Of a stretch of 64,000 bases of DNA, positions 8,370 through 17,013 are shown piece by piece. The notes beneath the pieces were generated by a model. It was not told the DNA's origin and did no database searches. It saw only the letters and a list, made by a program, of their open reading frames with translations. Every line of letters begins with the position of its first letter. Position 1 is the first letter of the stretch. Source of the DNA: Candidatus Binatia bacterium (lineage in GTDB: Bacteria > Desulfobacterota > Binatia > HRBIN30); the NCBI GenBank assembly GCA_026415395.1, contig JAOAHD010000017.1, positions 1-64,000 of the forward strand, given 5' to 3'. The position numbers were made by a program, and so were the translations under genes.

Positions 8370-10037
8370 TCACTGCGGCACGTGTTGCGGCCAGTAATCC
8401 AAGCTCCGGCCGGGAACGCTGTACTCGTAAGGGCCACGGTACACCGTGGGCATTTCCGCGAAGTTCCCGTGCGGCGGTGGCGAGGGAGCAGCCCACTCCA
8501 AGGTGTTGGCCTTCCACGGATTTTCCTCCGCCTTCTCCCCGGCAATGAGGCTGCGAACGAAGTTGTACAAGAAGACGAACTGGAAGAGCAGCATGGTAAC
8601 GAGGGCCACAGTGGCAATCACGCGCAGATTCTGCAGGCCAGGTGTGAACAACTGGGAGAAGTGCTCGTAGCTGTAAATGCGGCGATGCTCGCCAGCCGCG
8701 CCCAAGACGAAGAGGGGAACGAAGATGAAGTTAAACGGAATGATCGTCCCCCAAAAGTGAATTTTGCCCAAGGTTTCGTTCATGTGCCGGCCGAACATTT
8801 TCGGGAACCAATAGGTGATGGCGGCAAAGCCAGCGATCACGGCAATTGGGAAAAACGTGTAATGGAAGTGGGCGACGACGAAATAGGAGTCGTGCAAATA
8901 AATGTCGGTCGCGTTCGAGCCGAGAAAGATGCCGGTGACGCCGCCGATCAAAAACTCGGCAATGAACGCCAGAGCCCACAGCATCGGCGTGCGAAATTCG
9001 ATCGAGCCGCCGTACAGCGTGGCAATGAAGGCGAAGGTCATCTCCGCAATTGGAATCGAAATAATCAGCGTGGTGATCGTGAACAAATGCGCCATGCGCG
9101 GATCGATGCCTGCGACAAACTGATGGTGGGCCCACACGAAAAAGCTGATTACGCCGGTGGCAAACGAGGTGTACAGAATGGTTTTGTAGGCAAAGAGCTT
9201 TTTCCGGGAGAATACCGTGATCACCTCGGCCACGATTCCCAACGCCGGTAGCAAGACGACGTACACTTCCGGATGGCCGAAAAACCAGAACAAATGCTGC
9301 CACAAAATGGGGTCGCCCCCAGCCTTAGGGTCGTAAAAGTGGGTGCCGAGTAATTGATCGAACAAGAGCATGATCGCTCCGGCAACCAACGGACCCACCG
9401 ACGCCATGAACACGATGCTGGCAATGACCACCATCCACACGAAGATCGGGATTTGCATCGGGCCCATGCCGGGCGCGCGGGCATTCATCACGGTGGTGAT
9501 GAAATTAATCCCGCCGAGTAGAAAGGCGACGAACTCGAGAGCGACGGCGATCAGCCACAAGGGCGCCCCCCAAGCGGTGTGGTTGTAAAGTGCGTTGGCT
9601 GAGAGCGGCGGGTAGGCGGTCCACGCCCCACCAAAGCCACCGCCAGGAACGAAAAGCTGAACCAAGATCAGCACGGCGCTCAAGAAAAAGATCTGGTAGG
9701 AAAGCCGGTTCAAGCGGGGGAACACCATATCGTCGCAACCAATCATCAGCGGGATCAGGTAGTTCCCTAGGCCGGCAATCAAAATCGGCATGGCCACCCA
9801 AAAGATCATGATGGCACCGTGATTGGTGACCAAGGCGTTGTACTGCAGCGGCGTAACCACGCCGTACAAAGGCACATGTTCGCCGGGGAAGGCGAGCTGC
9901 ATCCGGAACACGTAGGCGAGGAAGGCGCCGACCAACCCCATGAACATGCCGGTAAACAGGTACTGAAGGCCGATCACCTTATGATCGGTGGAGAAAACGT
10001 AGCGACTCCAGAAACTTTGCGCGTGCCCCTCAGCCAT
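8370..10037 (-). CDS. coxA: Cytochrome c oxidase subunit I
   Basis: This is the catalytic heme-copper subunit, 555 residues with 12 predicted helices. The CuB/heme ligands are visible. WFFGHPEVYVVLLP has the His-Tyr pair and the proton-channel Glu typical of A1-type oxidases. HHQF supplies the two CuB histidines, and HDSYFVVAHFHY holds the heme ligands. It reduces O2 to water and pumps protons. ATG 10037 is chosen over an in-frame GTG three codons earlier because AGGAGG is spaced correctly. It overlaps no neighbour and sits between coxB and coxC in the operon. Confidence 0.96.
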   Translation of the reverse strand: MAEGHAQSFWSRYVFSTDHKVIGLQYLFTGMFMGLVGAFLAYVFRMQLAFPGEHVPLYGVVTPLQYNALVTNHGAIMIFWVAMPILIAGLGNYLIPLMIGCDDMVFPRLNRLSYQIFFLSAVLILVQLFVPGGGFGGAWTAYPPLSANALYNHTAWGAPLWLIAVALEFVAFLLGGINFITTVMNARAPGMGPMQIPIFVWMVVIASIVFMASVGPLVAGAIMLLFDQLLGTHFYDPKAGGDPILWQHLFWFFGHPEVYVVLLPALGIVAEVITVFSRKKLFAYKTILYTSFATGVISFFVWAHHQFVAGIDPRMAHLFTITTLIISIPIAEMTFAFIATLYGGSIEFRTPMLWALAFIAEFLIGGVTGIFLGSNATDIYLHDSYFVVAHFHYTFFPIAVIAGFAAITYWFPKMFGRHMNETLGKIHFWGTIIPFNFIFVPLFVLGAAGEHRRIYSYEHFSQLFTPGLQNLRVIATVALVTMLLFQFVFLYNFVRSLIAGEKAEENPWKANTLEWAAPSPPPHGNFAEMPTVYRGPYEYSVPGRSLDYWPQHVPQ

Positions 10038-10042
10038 GCACC

Positions 10043-10717
10043 TCACCCTCCTTGTGCGCTCGCCGACTCATACCAAGCAGCGTGTTCTTCGGGAGTTTCC
10101 ACGGTGAGCCGAGCGGGCATGAGGGCATGGCCGATGCCGCAAATCTCGGCACATTGGACGTCGTACGTCCCACGCCGCGTCGGGCGGAACCAGCCGGTCA
10201 CGATGCGGCCCGGAACCGCATCTTGCTTTAGACGGAATGCCGGCACGGAAAAGCTGTGCACAACATCGCGCGAGGTAAGTTCGAAGTGGTACGTGCGATC
10301 GAGCTGCACATGAAGATCGTTGACGGTGCGGACATCGTCCTCGGTGTCGAGTTTCCCGTCCGGACCCGGGTGCACGAACACCCACGCCCACTGCTGCGCG
10401 ATGATGCGCAGGCGCTCGTCGGCCGGCGGCAAGTCCTGTTTCACTGCCTTCCACGTGAGGATGGCGCCGGTAATCAACACGACGTCGCACACAATCACCA
10501 GCGCATGGGGGATACTGATCCAGCGCTTTTCTTCTTTGCGCTCACCGGTGATGTAGGCGGCAGCGACACCGGGTTTGCGGCGGAAGCGGAAAATGAACGT
10601 GAAGAATGCAACCTGGGCAACGACGAACCAAAAACCCACGGTGAGCAAGATCAAGGTAAACAACCAGTCGATGTCGCGGGCGCTCGTCGAAGCTTGCGGA
10701 ACTAGCCAGGAAATCAT
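10043..10717 (-). CDS. coxB: Cytochrome c oxidase subunit II
   Basis: This 224-residue protein has two N-terminal membrane helices and a periplasmic cupredoxin domain. The CuA site is complete: the first histidine in DVVHSFSVPAF near residue 158, and CAEICGIGHALM near 190 with both cysteines, the glutamate, His and Met. QQWAWVF is the aromatic electron-entry patch. There is no fused cytochrome c domain; the separate cytochrome c gene upstream in the operon may serve that role. A 34-residue peptide gene lies 18 bases upstream. Confidence 0.95.
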   Translation of the reverse strand: MISWLVPQASTSARDIDWLFTLILLTVGFWFVVAQVAFFTFIFRFRRKPGVAAAYITGERKEEKRWISIPHALVIVCDVVLITGAILTWKAVKQDLPPADERLRIIAQQWAWVFVHPGPDGKLDTEDDVRTVNDLHVQLDRTYHFELTSRDVVHSFSVPAFRLKQDAVPGRIVTGWFRPTRRGTYDVQCAEICGIGHALMPARLTVETPEEHAAWYESASAQGG

Positions 10718-10735
10718 CCGATCCCTCCCCTCAGT

Positions 10736-10840
10736 TCAGCGCACGAGCAGCCAAGCCGCGGCAGCGAACGCAACACAGCCGAGCAAGGTAGCGACAAACC
10801 ACTTCCACGCCACATCATCCCACGGCATCGGATCTGCCAT
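10736..10840 (-). CDS. 34-residue single-helix membrane peptide in the oxidase operon
   Basis: An ATG at 10840 with GAGGTGA at good spacing opens a 34-codon frame (MADPMPWDDVAWKWFVATLL then an alanine-rich helix end). The peptide has an acidic, tryptophan-rich head and one transmembrane helix ending in Leu-Val-Arg, so it should span the membrane once. It begins 9 bases after the cytochrome c stop and ends 18 bases before coxB, filling what would otherwise be a gap. Small single-helix subunits occur in several terminal oxidases, and this may be one. No family is recognised. Confidence 0.6.
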   Translation of the reverse strand: MADPMPWDDVAWKWFVATLLGCVAFAAAAWLLVR

Positions 10841-10848
10841 TGTTCACC

Positions 10849-11538
10849 TCACGGCTTGAGCGTTGAAATGTATGCGACCACGTCGGCAATCGCTTGATCG
10901 TCGGGCAACACGTTGACCATCGCGCGCATTTGCGCACCGGTAACGTCGCCTCCTGCGGTTCCCCGCTGTCCCGCGCGGAATTTCTTCAGTTGTTCGATCA
11001 AGTACCAGTCCGCTTGCCCTACCAAACGTGGTGCTTTGAGTGCTTCGTTGCCCTTGCCATCCACACCGTGACAAGCCACGCAGGTGGCGTAGAGGGTTTG
11101 GCCACGCGCCGCATCGCCAGAATTTTGCGTACGGGCGGCAGCCACGACCGGCAGGGATGCCACATAGGCAGCGACCGACTGGAGGTCGCCGTCGCGATAC
11201 ACGGCCTGAGCCATGGGGCGCATCTGCAAGCCGCTCGTGTCGTCAGGGTGGTAGCCGCGCTCACCGGCGAGAAACTTGCGGAGCTGGGCTGCTACATACC
11301 ACTCCGGCAAGCCAGCTAGTACCGGGGCCAAGCGCTTCCGATCACCCTGGCCACGATCCCCGTGGCAGCTCGAGCACAAAACAAACAACTCACGGCCGCG
11401 GCTCGGGTCGGCGGAAGCCACCGGCACGACCACCATCATGCCGGCGAGAACCGCGAACACGGTCGCGATCGAACTCAAGCCAAACCGCCGCCTCCGGCAG
11501 CGAGCCCATCGTGCCTGCTCAAGCCACACCTCAGCCAT
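10849..11538 (-). CDS. Di-heme cytochrome c (c4-like)
   Basis: This 229-residue protein has an N-terminal basic stretch and hydrophobic signal or anchor, then two class I cytochrome c domains with CSSCH near residue 58 and CVACH near 155. Methionine ligands are likely in LQMRPMA and AQMRAMV. It resembles cytochrome c4-type proteins and is the first gene of the oxidase operon, so it is a good candidate for the electron donor to the CuA subunit. The ATG at 11538 is preceded by AAGG; a longer open frame to 11598 has no better ribosome site. Confidence 0.85.
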   Translation of the reverse strand: MAEVWLEQARWARCRRRRFGLSSIATVFAVLAGMMVVVPVASADPSRGRELFVLCSSCHGDRGQGDRKRLAPVLAGLPEWYVAAQLRKFLAGERGYHPDDTSGLQMRPMAQAVYRDGDLQSVAAYVASLPVVAAARTQNSGDAARGQTLYATCVACHGVDGKGNEALKAPRLVGQADWYLIEQLKKFRAGQRGTAGGDVTGAQMRAMVNVLPDDQAIADVVAYISTLKP

Positions 11539-11747
11539 ACAACCTTGCGCCAAGCAACCCGCGTGCCCCCAAAGCCGCTCCAAGGCCTTCACCGTCAAGG
11601 CCGGGGAGCTTTTCTCACGGCTGGTGTTGGTGTTTCACGGCTTTCTTAGGGGTGCAAACCAGCTCTGGCTTTGCTCTCCGACAACCGGCATCGCCCGCGG
11701 GCAAGAGGGCGGCCGCCAATGGCAACGTTTGCGACGGAAGAAGTGGG

Positions 11748-12071
11748 TCAGATGCCGCCGATGTCGTCTGGGTCAATGACCCGCGCCTGCTCGGCACTAC
11801 TCACTTCACCCAAATGGGTGCGAATCAGTTGCAGCACGCTCGTGTAAACGTGCTCGCCGCTCTGGTCTCGCACGAGGAAGAACGGGGCGCGGTCCACCCC
11901 CAATTTTTCCGCCAACTGCATGCCGGGGCTTGTGGGCTCCCGCTCATCTGCCCACACGACTTCGTCGATCCGCGACCACAGGCCTTTTTTCTGGAGCATC
12001 TCGGTCACTTCTCGGCATTTGCGGCACTCGGAGCCATCGGCCAAGCGTTTTTTCACCATCGTGATGTGCAT
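11748..12071 (-). CDS. Thioredoxin-fold protein with CRKC motif
   Basis: This 107-residue protein has a Cys-x-x-Cys motif (ECRKC) near residues 15-19, followed by a helix and the cis-proline-like RAPFFLVRD near 63. This is the layout of a glutaredoxin/thioredoxin fold. It is soluble with no signal peptide. It may be a dithiol oxidoreductase or a metal-binding thioredoxin-like protein. It follows pepF on the same strand with a 56-base gap. The substrate is unknown. Confidence 0.6.
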   Translation of the reverse strand: MHITMVKKRLADGSECRKCREVTEMLQKKGLWSRIDEVVWADEREPTSPGMQLAEKLGVDRAPFFLVRDQSGEHVYTSVLQLIRTHLGEVSSAEQARVIDPDDIGGI

Positions 12072-12127
12072 GGCCCAAGCCTAGTCCGGGTGTGTTGCCA
12101 CAGCAATCGCCGCGGCTAGCCATGTCT

Positions 12128-13933
12128 TCACCGTTGGCTCGCCAGTTCTTCCGCCTCCGTCAGGAGCCGTTCGATTGGCAACATCCCCAGGCGCCAAAAA
12201 TTCGGGTCGCGAACATCGATCCCAAACGGGCGGAGCAATTCTTCCGGGCGCGCCGAGCCGCCAGCTTCGAGCAATGCCAGGTAGCGGGGAACGAACTCCG
12301 GTCCTTGTTGTGCGTAAAGCTCGAACAACGCAAGAACGAGCAACTCACCGAACGCGTATGCGTAACAGTAGAAGGGCGAATGAATGAAGTGGGGAATGTA
12401 CGACCACCACCAGCGGTAGGAATCGGTGAGTCGCACGGTGTCGCCGTAGAGCTTGGCATTTTCCTCCTGCCAGAGTTCTCCGATGGCGTCCGTGGCCAGC
12501 TCGCCACGGCGTCGGCGCGCTGCGTGTACCCGCTGTTCGAAGCGGGTCAGGACTACCTGGCGGAACACGGTGGCGATGGTGTCTTCGATTTTGTGACAAA
12601 GCAGACTAAGCCGTTCCGCAGGGTCGGTCAGCTTCGCGCGTAACGACTGGAACACGAGCATTTCGCCGAACACGCTGGCGGTTTCTGCCATGGTGAGCGG
12701 GGTATCCATCTGCAAGTAGCCTTGTTTGCGGGCGAGGTATTGGTGGACACCGTGTCCCAACTCGTGAGCTGTGGTCATGACATCGTGAAGCTGACCGGTG
12801 TAACTCAGCAGAATATACGGATGAGCACTGGGAACCGTGCTCGCGCTAAATGCGCCGCCGCGCTTCCCGTGCCGGGGTTCGGCGTCGATCCAGCTCCGCT
12901 CAAAAAACTGCTCGGCAATTTCCCGCATGCGCGGCGAAAACGCCCCATACGCCTCGAGAACGATCTCCCGGCACCTCGGCCAAGACACGCGAGGGAGGGT
13001 TGTGCCCACGGGGGCGTAGCGATCGAAATCGAAGAGTTCGTCCACCCCAAGAAGTTGCCGTTTAAGCCGGTAGTAACGTTGAGCGAGGGTGTAATGGGCC
13101 TCGCACGTGGCGAGTAAGGCTTCCACCGTGGAAGCGTCCACCTCGTTAGCCAAGTGGCGAGCCTCCATTGGGTCGCCGTAGTGGCGCAGGCGATCGTCGA
13201 TGCTGTGGTCTTGCACGAGGACGTTGTACACGAAGGTGAGGATTGCGTCGTTGGTTTTCAGTCCCTCGGTCAAAGCCTCGGCTCCAGCACGGCGCAAGTC
13301 GCGGTCCGGCTCGTGCAGCAGGGCAAGCACCTCGCTTTCGTTCAGTTCTCGCACGCTGCCATTGTGGCGCACGCGGAAGACCATGCGCGCGAGGAGTTCA
13401 TCGAACAACCGTGCAAATGCGCGCGCGCCGGTGTTCGCTTTTTCTTCCAGGATGCGCTCTTCCGGTTCGCTCAATACGTGAGGCCGATACTGGCGCAAGA
13501 CTTCGAGAAAGTGACGGTAGTGGCTCACGCTCGGATCGCTCAAGCGGGTTTGCACGGTATCGTCCGGCAACGCGAGCCACTCGAGCTCGAAGAACAGCAG
13601 TGTTTGCCGAACTGCGGAGGCTTGTTCTTGAGTGCGCGCCAGCAGGGCGCCGTGCTGGGGCACATCGACTTGCGCGGCGTGGAGCAAGTCGGCATACGAG
13701 CTCCAGCGCCCAACAAGTTCGAGGATTTCTTCCATATCGGCAAGCGCGCTCCGCAGCGACTCGCCCGCGAGCGCGGCGACGCGTCCGACATACCGATCCC
13801 GGAACCGTTGGGCCCGCTCGAGTGCCAAGGCAAGATCTTGTTCCAGTCGCGGATCGTCGGGGCCCGCATACAAATCACTCAAGTTCCAACGCACTCCCAC
13901 GGCCGCGCCGTTTGCTTCCGCTCGGTCCAGCAT
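12128..13933 (-). CDS. pepF: Oligoendopeptidase F (M3 metallopeptidase)
   Basis: This 601-residue cytoplasmic zinc peptidase of the M3/PepF family has the typical full length. The zinc motif HELGH lies near residue 388 in [14 protein letters not shown], and the third ligand glutamate follows in [12 protein letters not shown] about 28 residues later. The N-terminal half is helical and the C-terminus keeps the family's [19 protein letters not shown] segment. It degrades short peptides. The gene is divergent from cysC with a 150-base gap between them. Confidence 0.92.
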   Translation of the reverse strand: MLDRAEANGAAVGVRWNLSDLYAGPDDPRLEQDLALALERAQRFRDRYVGRVAALAGESLRSALADMEEILELVGRWSSYADLLHAAQVDVPQHGALLARTQEQASAVRQTLLFFELEWLALPDDTVQTRLSDPSVSHYRHFLEVLRQYRPHVLSEPEERILEEKANTGARAFARLFDELLARMVFRVRHNGSVRELNESEVLALLHEPDRDLRRAGAEALTEGLKTNDAILTFVYNVLVQDHSIDDRLRHYGDPMEARHLANEVDASTVEALLATCEAHYTLAQRYYRLKRQLLGVDELFDFDRYAPVGTTLPRVSWPRCREIVLEAYGAFSPRMREIAEQFFERSWIDAEPRHGKRGGAFSASTVPSAHPYILLSYTGQLHDVMTTAHELGHGVHQYLARKQGYLQMDTPLTMAETASVFGEMLVFQSLRAKLTDPAERLSLLCHKIEDTIATVFRQVVLTRFEQRVHAARRRRGELATDAIGELWQEENAKLYGDTVRLTDSYRWWWSYIPHFIHSPFYCYAYAFGELLVLALFELYAQQGPEFVPRYLALLEAGGSARPEELLRPFGIDVRDPNFWRLGMLPIERLLTEAEELASQR

Positions 13934-14084
13934 GACCGGTGCCGATATCGTGCCGATTGCCAGCGCACAAGCCGGTGGTTTGGAACAGGCTTATCGCGGA
14001 CTGCGCATTCGCCACCCTTGGTTTTCTCCAGCGAAAAGGCTAGCGGGACGGTCGATCAACGCCCAACCGTCGGGAGCTCGCGTC

Positions 14085-14702
14085 ATGGGGAATCTTAAAT
14101 CGAAGCACGTTGTCTGGCACGCGGGGATGGTCACCAAAGAAGACCGCGAGGCCATCGTCGGCCATAAAGCCTGCACCATTTGGCTGACCGGACTACCGGC
14201 ATCCGGAAAGTCGACCATCGCGGTGGCCCTGGAAAAGGCCCTTTGGGATCGCGGCGTCCATGCCTTCGTGCTCGACGGCGACAACATCCGCCACGGGTTA
14301 AATCGCGACCTCGGCTTTTCCCCGAAAGATCGCGAGGAAAATATCCGCCGCATTGGGGAGGTTGCCAAGCTGTTTACAACTGCCGGGGTGATCAACATTA
14401 CGGCGTTCATCTCCCCCTATCGCGCGGATCGTGACCGCGTGCGAGCACTGATGAAGCCGGGCGAGTTCATTGAAGTGTACGTGAGCTGCCCCGTGGAAGT
14501 TTGCGAGCAGCGCGACCCGAAAGGTCACTACAAAAAAGCCCGCGCGGGCGAGATCGCCGAGTTCACCGGCGTGTCCGCCCCATACGAACCCCCGCTCGCC
14601 CCGGAGCTGGTCTTGCACACCGACCGCCAGTCCGAGGAGGAGTGCGTAGCCACGCTGCTCCGTTACCTCGAAGACCACGGCTATATTCCCCGCGCTAGCT
14701 AG
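14085..14702 (+). CDS. cysC: Adenylylsulfate (APS) kinase
   Basis: This 205-residue kinase phosphorylates APS to PAPS. The P-loop GLPASGKST lies near residue 37. [17 protein letters not shown] (APS binding) follows, then [13 protein letters not shown] and [18 protein letters not shown] near 145. No sulfurylase or GTPase domain is fused. The ATG at 14085 has GGGAG upstream; the frame is open further upstream but only in pepF antisense. With cysH at 17014 it indicates assimilatory sulfate activation and reduction. The sulfurylase gene is not in this window. Confidence 0.95.
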   Translation: MGNLKSKHVVWHAGMVTKEDREAIVGHKACTIWLTGLPASGKSTIAVALEKALWDRGVHAFVLDGDNIRHGLNRDLGFSPKDREENIRRIGEVAKLFTTAGVINITAFISPYRADRDRVRALMKPGEFIEVYVSCPVEVCEQRDPKGHYKKARAGEIAEFTGVSAPYEPPLAPELVLHTDRQSEEECVATLLRYLEDHGYIPRAS

Positions 14703-14752
14703 GGGTGATCCGCAGTACTCCTCGCGATTGGCAGCGAGCGGCGAGTGGGCCC

Positions 14753-14778
14753 TAGGGGCGACGCATGCGTCGCCCCTA
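14753..14778. repeat. 26-base perfect palindromic repeat
   Basis: The sequence is its own reverse complement over 26 bases, with arms TAGGGGCGACGCA and TGCGTCGCCCCTA centred on GCATGC. A second, imperfect copy lies at 15104-15130. Palindromes of this GGGGCG-ACGCATGCGT type are dispersed in many GC-rich bacterial genomes. Confidence 0.7.
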
Positions 14779-14834
14779 CGCTGCCACACCGCAGCAGCGT
14801 GCCCGGTGAGCGGGGGCGCAACCTCACCCTGTTT

Positions 14835-14860
14835 CCCTCTCCCCCTCACGGGGGAGAGGG
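14835..14860 (+). terminator. G/C hairpin downstream of cysC
   Basis: CCCTCTCCCCC and GGGGGAGAGGG form an 11-bp stem around TCAC, followed by GGGTTTTGTT. It could terminate cysC transcription 130 bases after the stop. The same CTCCCCCTCACGGGGGAG style is also a common dispersed repeat, so function is uncertain. Confidence 0.4.
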
Positions 14861-15103
14861 GGGTTTTGTTAGCGACAGACATCGTCGCCAAACGGCACTC
14901 GCGCAGCGATGAGCAGACAACCGCGCCCCCGCAGGGGGAGGGGGTGCGAACTTAGCCGGGCGCGAGCAGCGACTGGCGAATGGTGCGTGGCACATTAGCG
15001 AATAGCGAATGAGGAATGGCGGACGACCAACGCGCGGATTCGGGATACTGTTGCCACCGGTGCCCCGCGCGTGGCCATCTTGGCACGCTGCACCAACGCC
15101 ATC

Positions 15104-15130
15104 GTAGGGGCGGCGCATGCGTCGCCCGTG
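15104..15130. repeat. Imperfect copy of the GGGGCG palindrome
   Basis: GTAGGGGCGGCGCATGCGTC followed by GCCCGTG repeats the 14753-14778 palindrome with one substitution in the left arm and an altered right end. The two copies lie about 350 bases apart. Confidence 0.6.
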
Positions 15131-15301
15131 GATTAAGGCGCTGGATAGCGCCCGCTCGTCTTCGAGAGCCCACCGGGTGCGGAGCCAGGTCCGACCAGGC
15201 CGCACCCGGTAAGCCCTGGTTGCTCGCCATCACGTTGGGGGGCCCGTGTGGCAAACAACCAACTTTGGATTTCCCCGTCGCTGCAAGCTGCCGGCGACTC
15301 T

Positions 15302-15535
15302 CTACGCCTGGCGCTCTACGCAGACCTCCTTGTGCATCACCGACATGAACTCTCGCATATGCTCCAACACGCGCGTGGGCCACTCGCCGCCCTCGATCAA
15401 GGTGGCTACCGCCATGAGCAGCGCCGAAGCCAACACTGGCTCGGTGCGCTCGTCCGCCAAGATGGCGGGAGGCAGGGTCGTCTGCACCTCGAGCTCGAAC
15501 AATCCATCACGGTCCGCCAATCGAAATCTCGCCAT
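15302..15535 (-). CDS. Small acidic protein of unknown function
   Basis: This 77-residue soluble protein starts MARFRLADRDGLFELEVQTT and ends with several methionines and VCVERQA. The ATG at 15535 is preceded by GGAGGGGATACG, a strong ribosome site, which supports real coding. Hydrophobic residues alternate in a strand-helix pattern and there is no signal peptide. It stands alone between two repeat-rich gaps. No family is recognised. Confidence 0.5.
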   Translation of the reverse strand: MARFRLADRDGLFELEVQTTLPPAILADERTEPVLASALLMAVATLIEGGEWPTRVLEHMREFMSVMHKEVCVERQA

Positions 15536-15923
15536 CGTATCCCCTCCGGCAGCCTGACGAGGACCAAGTTCCATGCCACAAGCGCAACACGTAAGCGCAT
15601 GTGGTGCGCTGCAGATGCCCGCTCGTCGCACGACTCAGAGTGGAAACGTCGCGAGACTCACCACGACAACGGTCGCGTTGCTACCGCGGTCTCGTGCGGC
15701 CCCCGGAGGCGCCGGTGACTAGCGAGCGCCGAGCCGTGAAAGGGCGTTAGGGGCGCTGGTCCATCGTGGTGGCGCCCTGTGTCCGTCAGGAACGGTAGCC
15801 CCCACGTCCCGCCGAGCTTTTACCCACAAGACGAGCGGCGCGTGGAGTGCGTGCGCAAACGCCGCAGGCAGTGTGTACCGATGGATGACGGAATGCCGGT
15901 GCGGCGTTTGCGCCGTTGTCCTA

Positions 15924-15947
15924 TTGCGCCGCCCTAGGGCGGCGCAA
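15924..15947. repeat. 24-base perfect palindrome
   Basis: The sequence TTGCGCCGCCCT followed by its exact reverse complement AGGGCGGCGCAA is self-complementary over 24 bases, centred on CCTAGG. It lies inside the repeat-rich gap upstream of ribE. Confidence 0.6.
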
Positions 15948-16010
15948 CCGGGGAGGCTGGGGGTGGCGAACGGGCACCGAGCGGCGAAGGAGAAGAGCGA
16001 ACCGCGAGCG

Positions 16011-16078
16011 AAATACTGGACACCCGTGCAATCAGCCCGTGTGTTAGGGGGGCCGTAATCGAACCACTGGACACTCAC
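16011..16078 (-). repeat. TGTCCAGT repeat pair (second location)
   Basis: On the minus strand GGGTGTCCAGTATTT (16011-16025) is identical to the element at 280-294. A diverged version, GTGAGTGTCCAGTGG (16064-16078), lies in the same orientation 38 bases away. The paired arrangement and the similar flank at the distant copy suggest the edge of a dispersed or mobile repeat. Confidence 0.45.
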
Positions 16079-16229
16079 ACAGTTAGCTCGTAGCTCCATC
16101 GGCGCCCCCGTCTCCCTCGCACCCCTACCGGGGCGCCGCCAGTGCGGCGCCAACACTTGAAGGAACTGCAGAGATCGAGTTCCCTACCCTTCAGCGAACT
16201 GATACGGCATGCGCCACGGAGGACAAGAG

Positions 16230-16820
16230 ATGTTTACCGGTATCATCGAGGAGGTCGGCGAAGTTCTAGAAAACACGGGGGGCAGGCTTCGCATCCGCGC
16301 CGAGCAGATTCTCAGCGACACCAAGCTGGGGGATTCCATTGCGGTCAATGGAGTAGACCTTACGGTGGCCGAATTGGAGCAAACGTGGTTCGCTGCCGAT
16401 GTTATGCCCGAGACCTTGCGCCGTTCCAACCTCGGCACGCTGCAGGAAGGAGACCCTGTGAACTTGGAGCGGTCGTTGCGCCCCACCGACCGCTTAAGTG
16501 GGCACATCGTCCGGGGCGTTGTCGAGGGTGTGGCAACCATCGATTCGTTCACGCCCGAGGGAGCAGCGGTGATTGCTCGTTTTCGAACCCCACCGGAGCT
16601 GCTGCGCTACATGGTGGTGAAAGGCCCGGTAGCGGTGGACGGGGCCAGCCTGACCATTATCGACAAAACGGCAGAGACGTTCGCCGTGTCACTCGTGCAA
16701 TACACCCAACAGCACACCAACTTGCTGCGCAAGCGCCCTGGGGACACGGTGAACATCGAAACCGACATTATCGCCCGCTACGTGGAAGCCTTGCTGGCAC
16801 CTACGCAGTCGGCCAAGTAG
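16230..16820 (+). CDS. ribE: Riboflavin synthase alpha subunit
   Basis: This 196-residue enzyme converts two 6,7-dimethyl-8-ribityllumazine into riboflavin plus a pyrimidinedione. It begins with the family's hallmark MFTGIIEEVGEV and has two lumazine-binding repeats. The first contains VNGVDLTV and the second VDGASLTIID near residue 140, with SGHIVRGVVEG between them. The ATG at 16230 has GGAGGACAAGAG upstream. In the first repeat the usual Cys of VNGVCLTV is Asp. No other rib genes are adjacent. Confidence 0.95.
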   Translation: MFTGIIEEVGEVLENTGGRLRIRAEQILSDTKLGDSIAVNGVDLTVAELEQTWFAADVMPETLRRSNLGTLQEGDPVNLERSLRPTDRLSGHIVRGVVEGVATIDSFTPEGAAVIARFRTPPELLRYMVVKGPVAVDGASLTIIDKTAETFAVSLVQYTQQHTNLLRKRPGDTVNIETDIIARYVEALLAPTQSAK

Positions 16821-17013
16821 CAGCCTTCTGAAAAGCCGGTGTACCCGCGCCTGGCTACGAGAACGTGGCTCGCCGCAACCGGCACGTCGGCACACGCCAG
16901 CAGCATGGCAAGCGCCCGAACTGTGAAGCGCCGGCTGCCTGCAGAATGCGCGCTGCGCCGCTTCACCTACTGGCGCAGCGCTCTTACCCGTGGATTCGGA
17001 GAAGGCGGTTCCG
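16821..17013. other. Convergent gap between ribE and cysH
   Basis: The 193 bases between the ribE and cysH stop codons contain no credible gene or clear terminator. Confidence 0.4.

Larger units (their letters stand above)
14703..15301. other. Repeat-rich intergenic region
   Basis: About 600 bases hold no credible gene. They contain a 26-base perfect palindrome (14753-14778), a G/C-rich hairpin (14835-14860), a related C-rich/G-rich stretch at 14925-14944 and short tandem GCGAATG-type motifs near 14989-15015. A partial second copy of the palindrome lies at 15104-15130, and an 11-bp inverted repeat (ACCGGGTGCGG/CCGCACCCGGT) at 15172-15210. This is the profile of dispersed extragenic repeats rather than a decayed gene. 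Confidence 0.55.
15536..16229. other. Repeat-rich intergenic region upstream of riboflavin synthase
   Basis: There is no convincing gene. A minus-strand frame is open across 15719-16156, but it reads through palindromes and repeat copies and lacks a ribosome site. The stretch contains a 24-base perfect palindrome (15924-15947) and two related TGTCCAGT elements (16011-16025 and 16064-16078, minus strand). A GGCGCCGC/GCGGCGCC hairpin with a 4-base loop lies at 16132-16151. No FMN riboswitch consensus is seen before ribE. Confidence 0.5.

Noticed and set aside
15719-16156. 145-codon minus-strand open frame upstream of ribE
   Set aside because: It passes through two palindromes and the TGTCCAGT repeats and has no ribosome site; the open frame is explained by GC content.
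16080-16229. Possible FMN riboswitch before riboflavin synthase
   Set aside because: The conserved RFN sequences are not present; only a simple G/C hairpin is seen.
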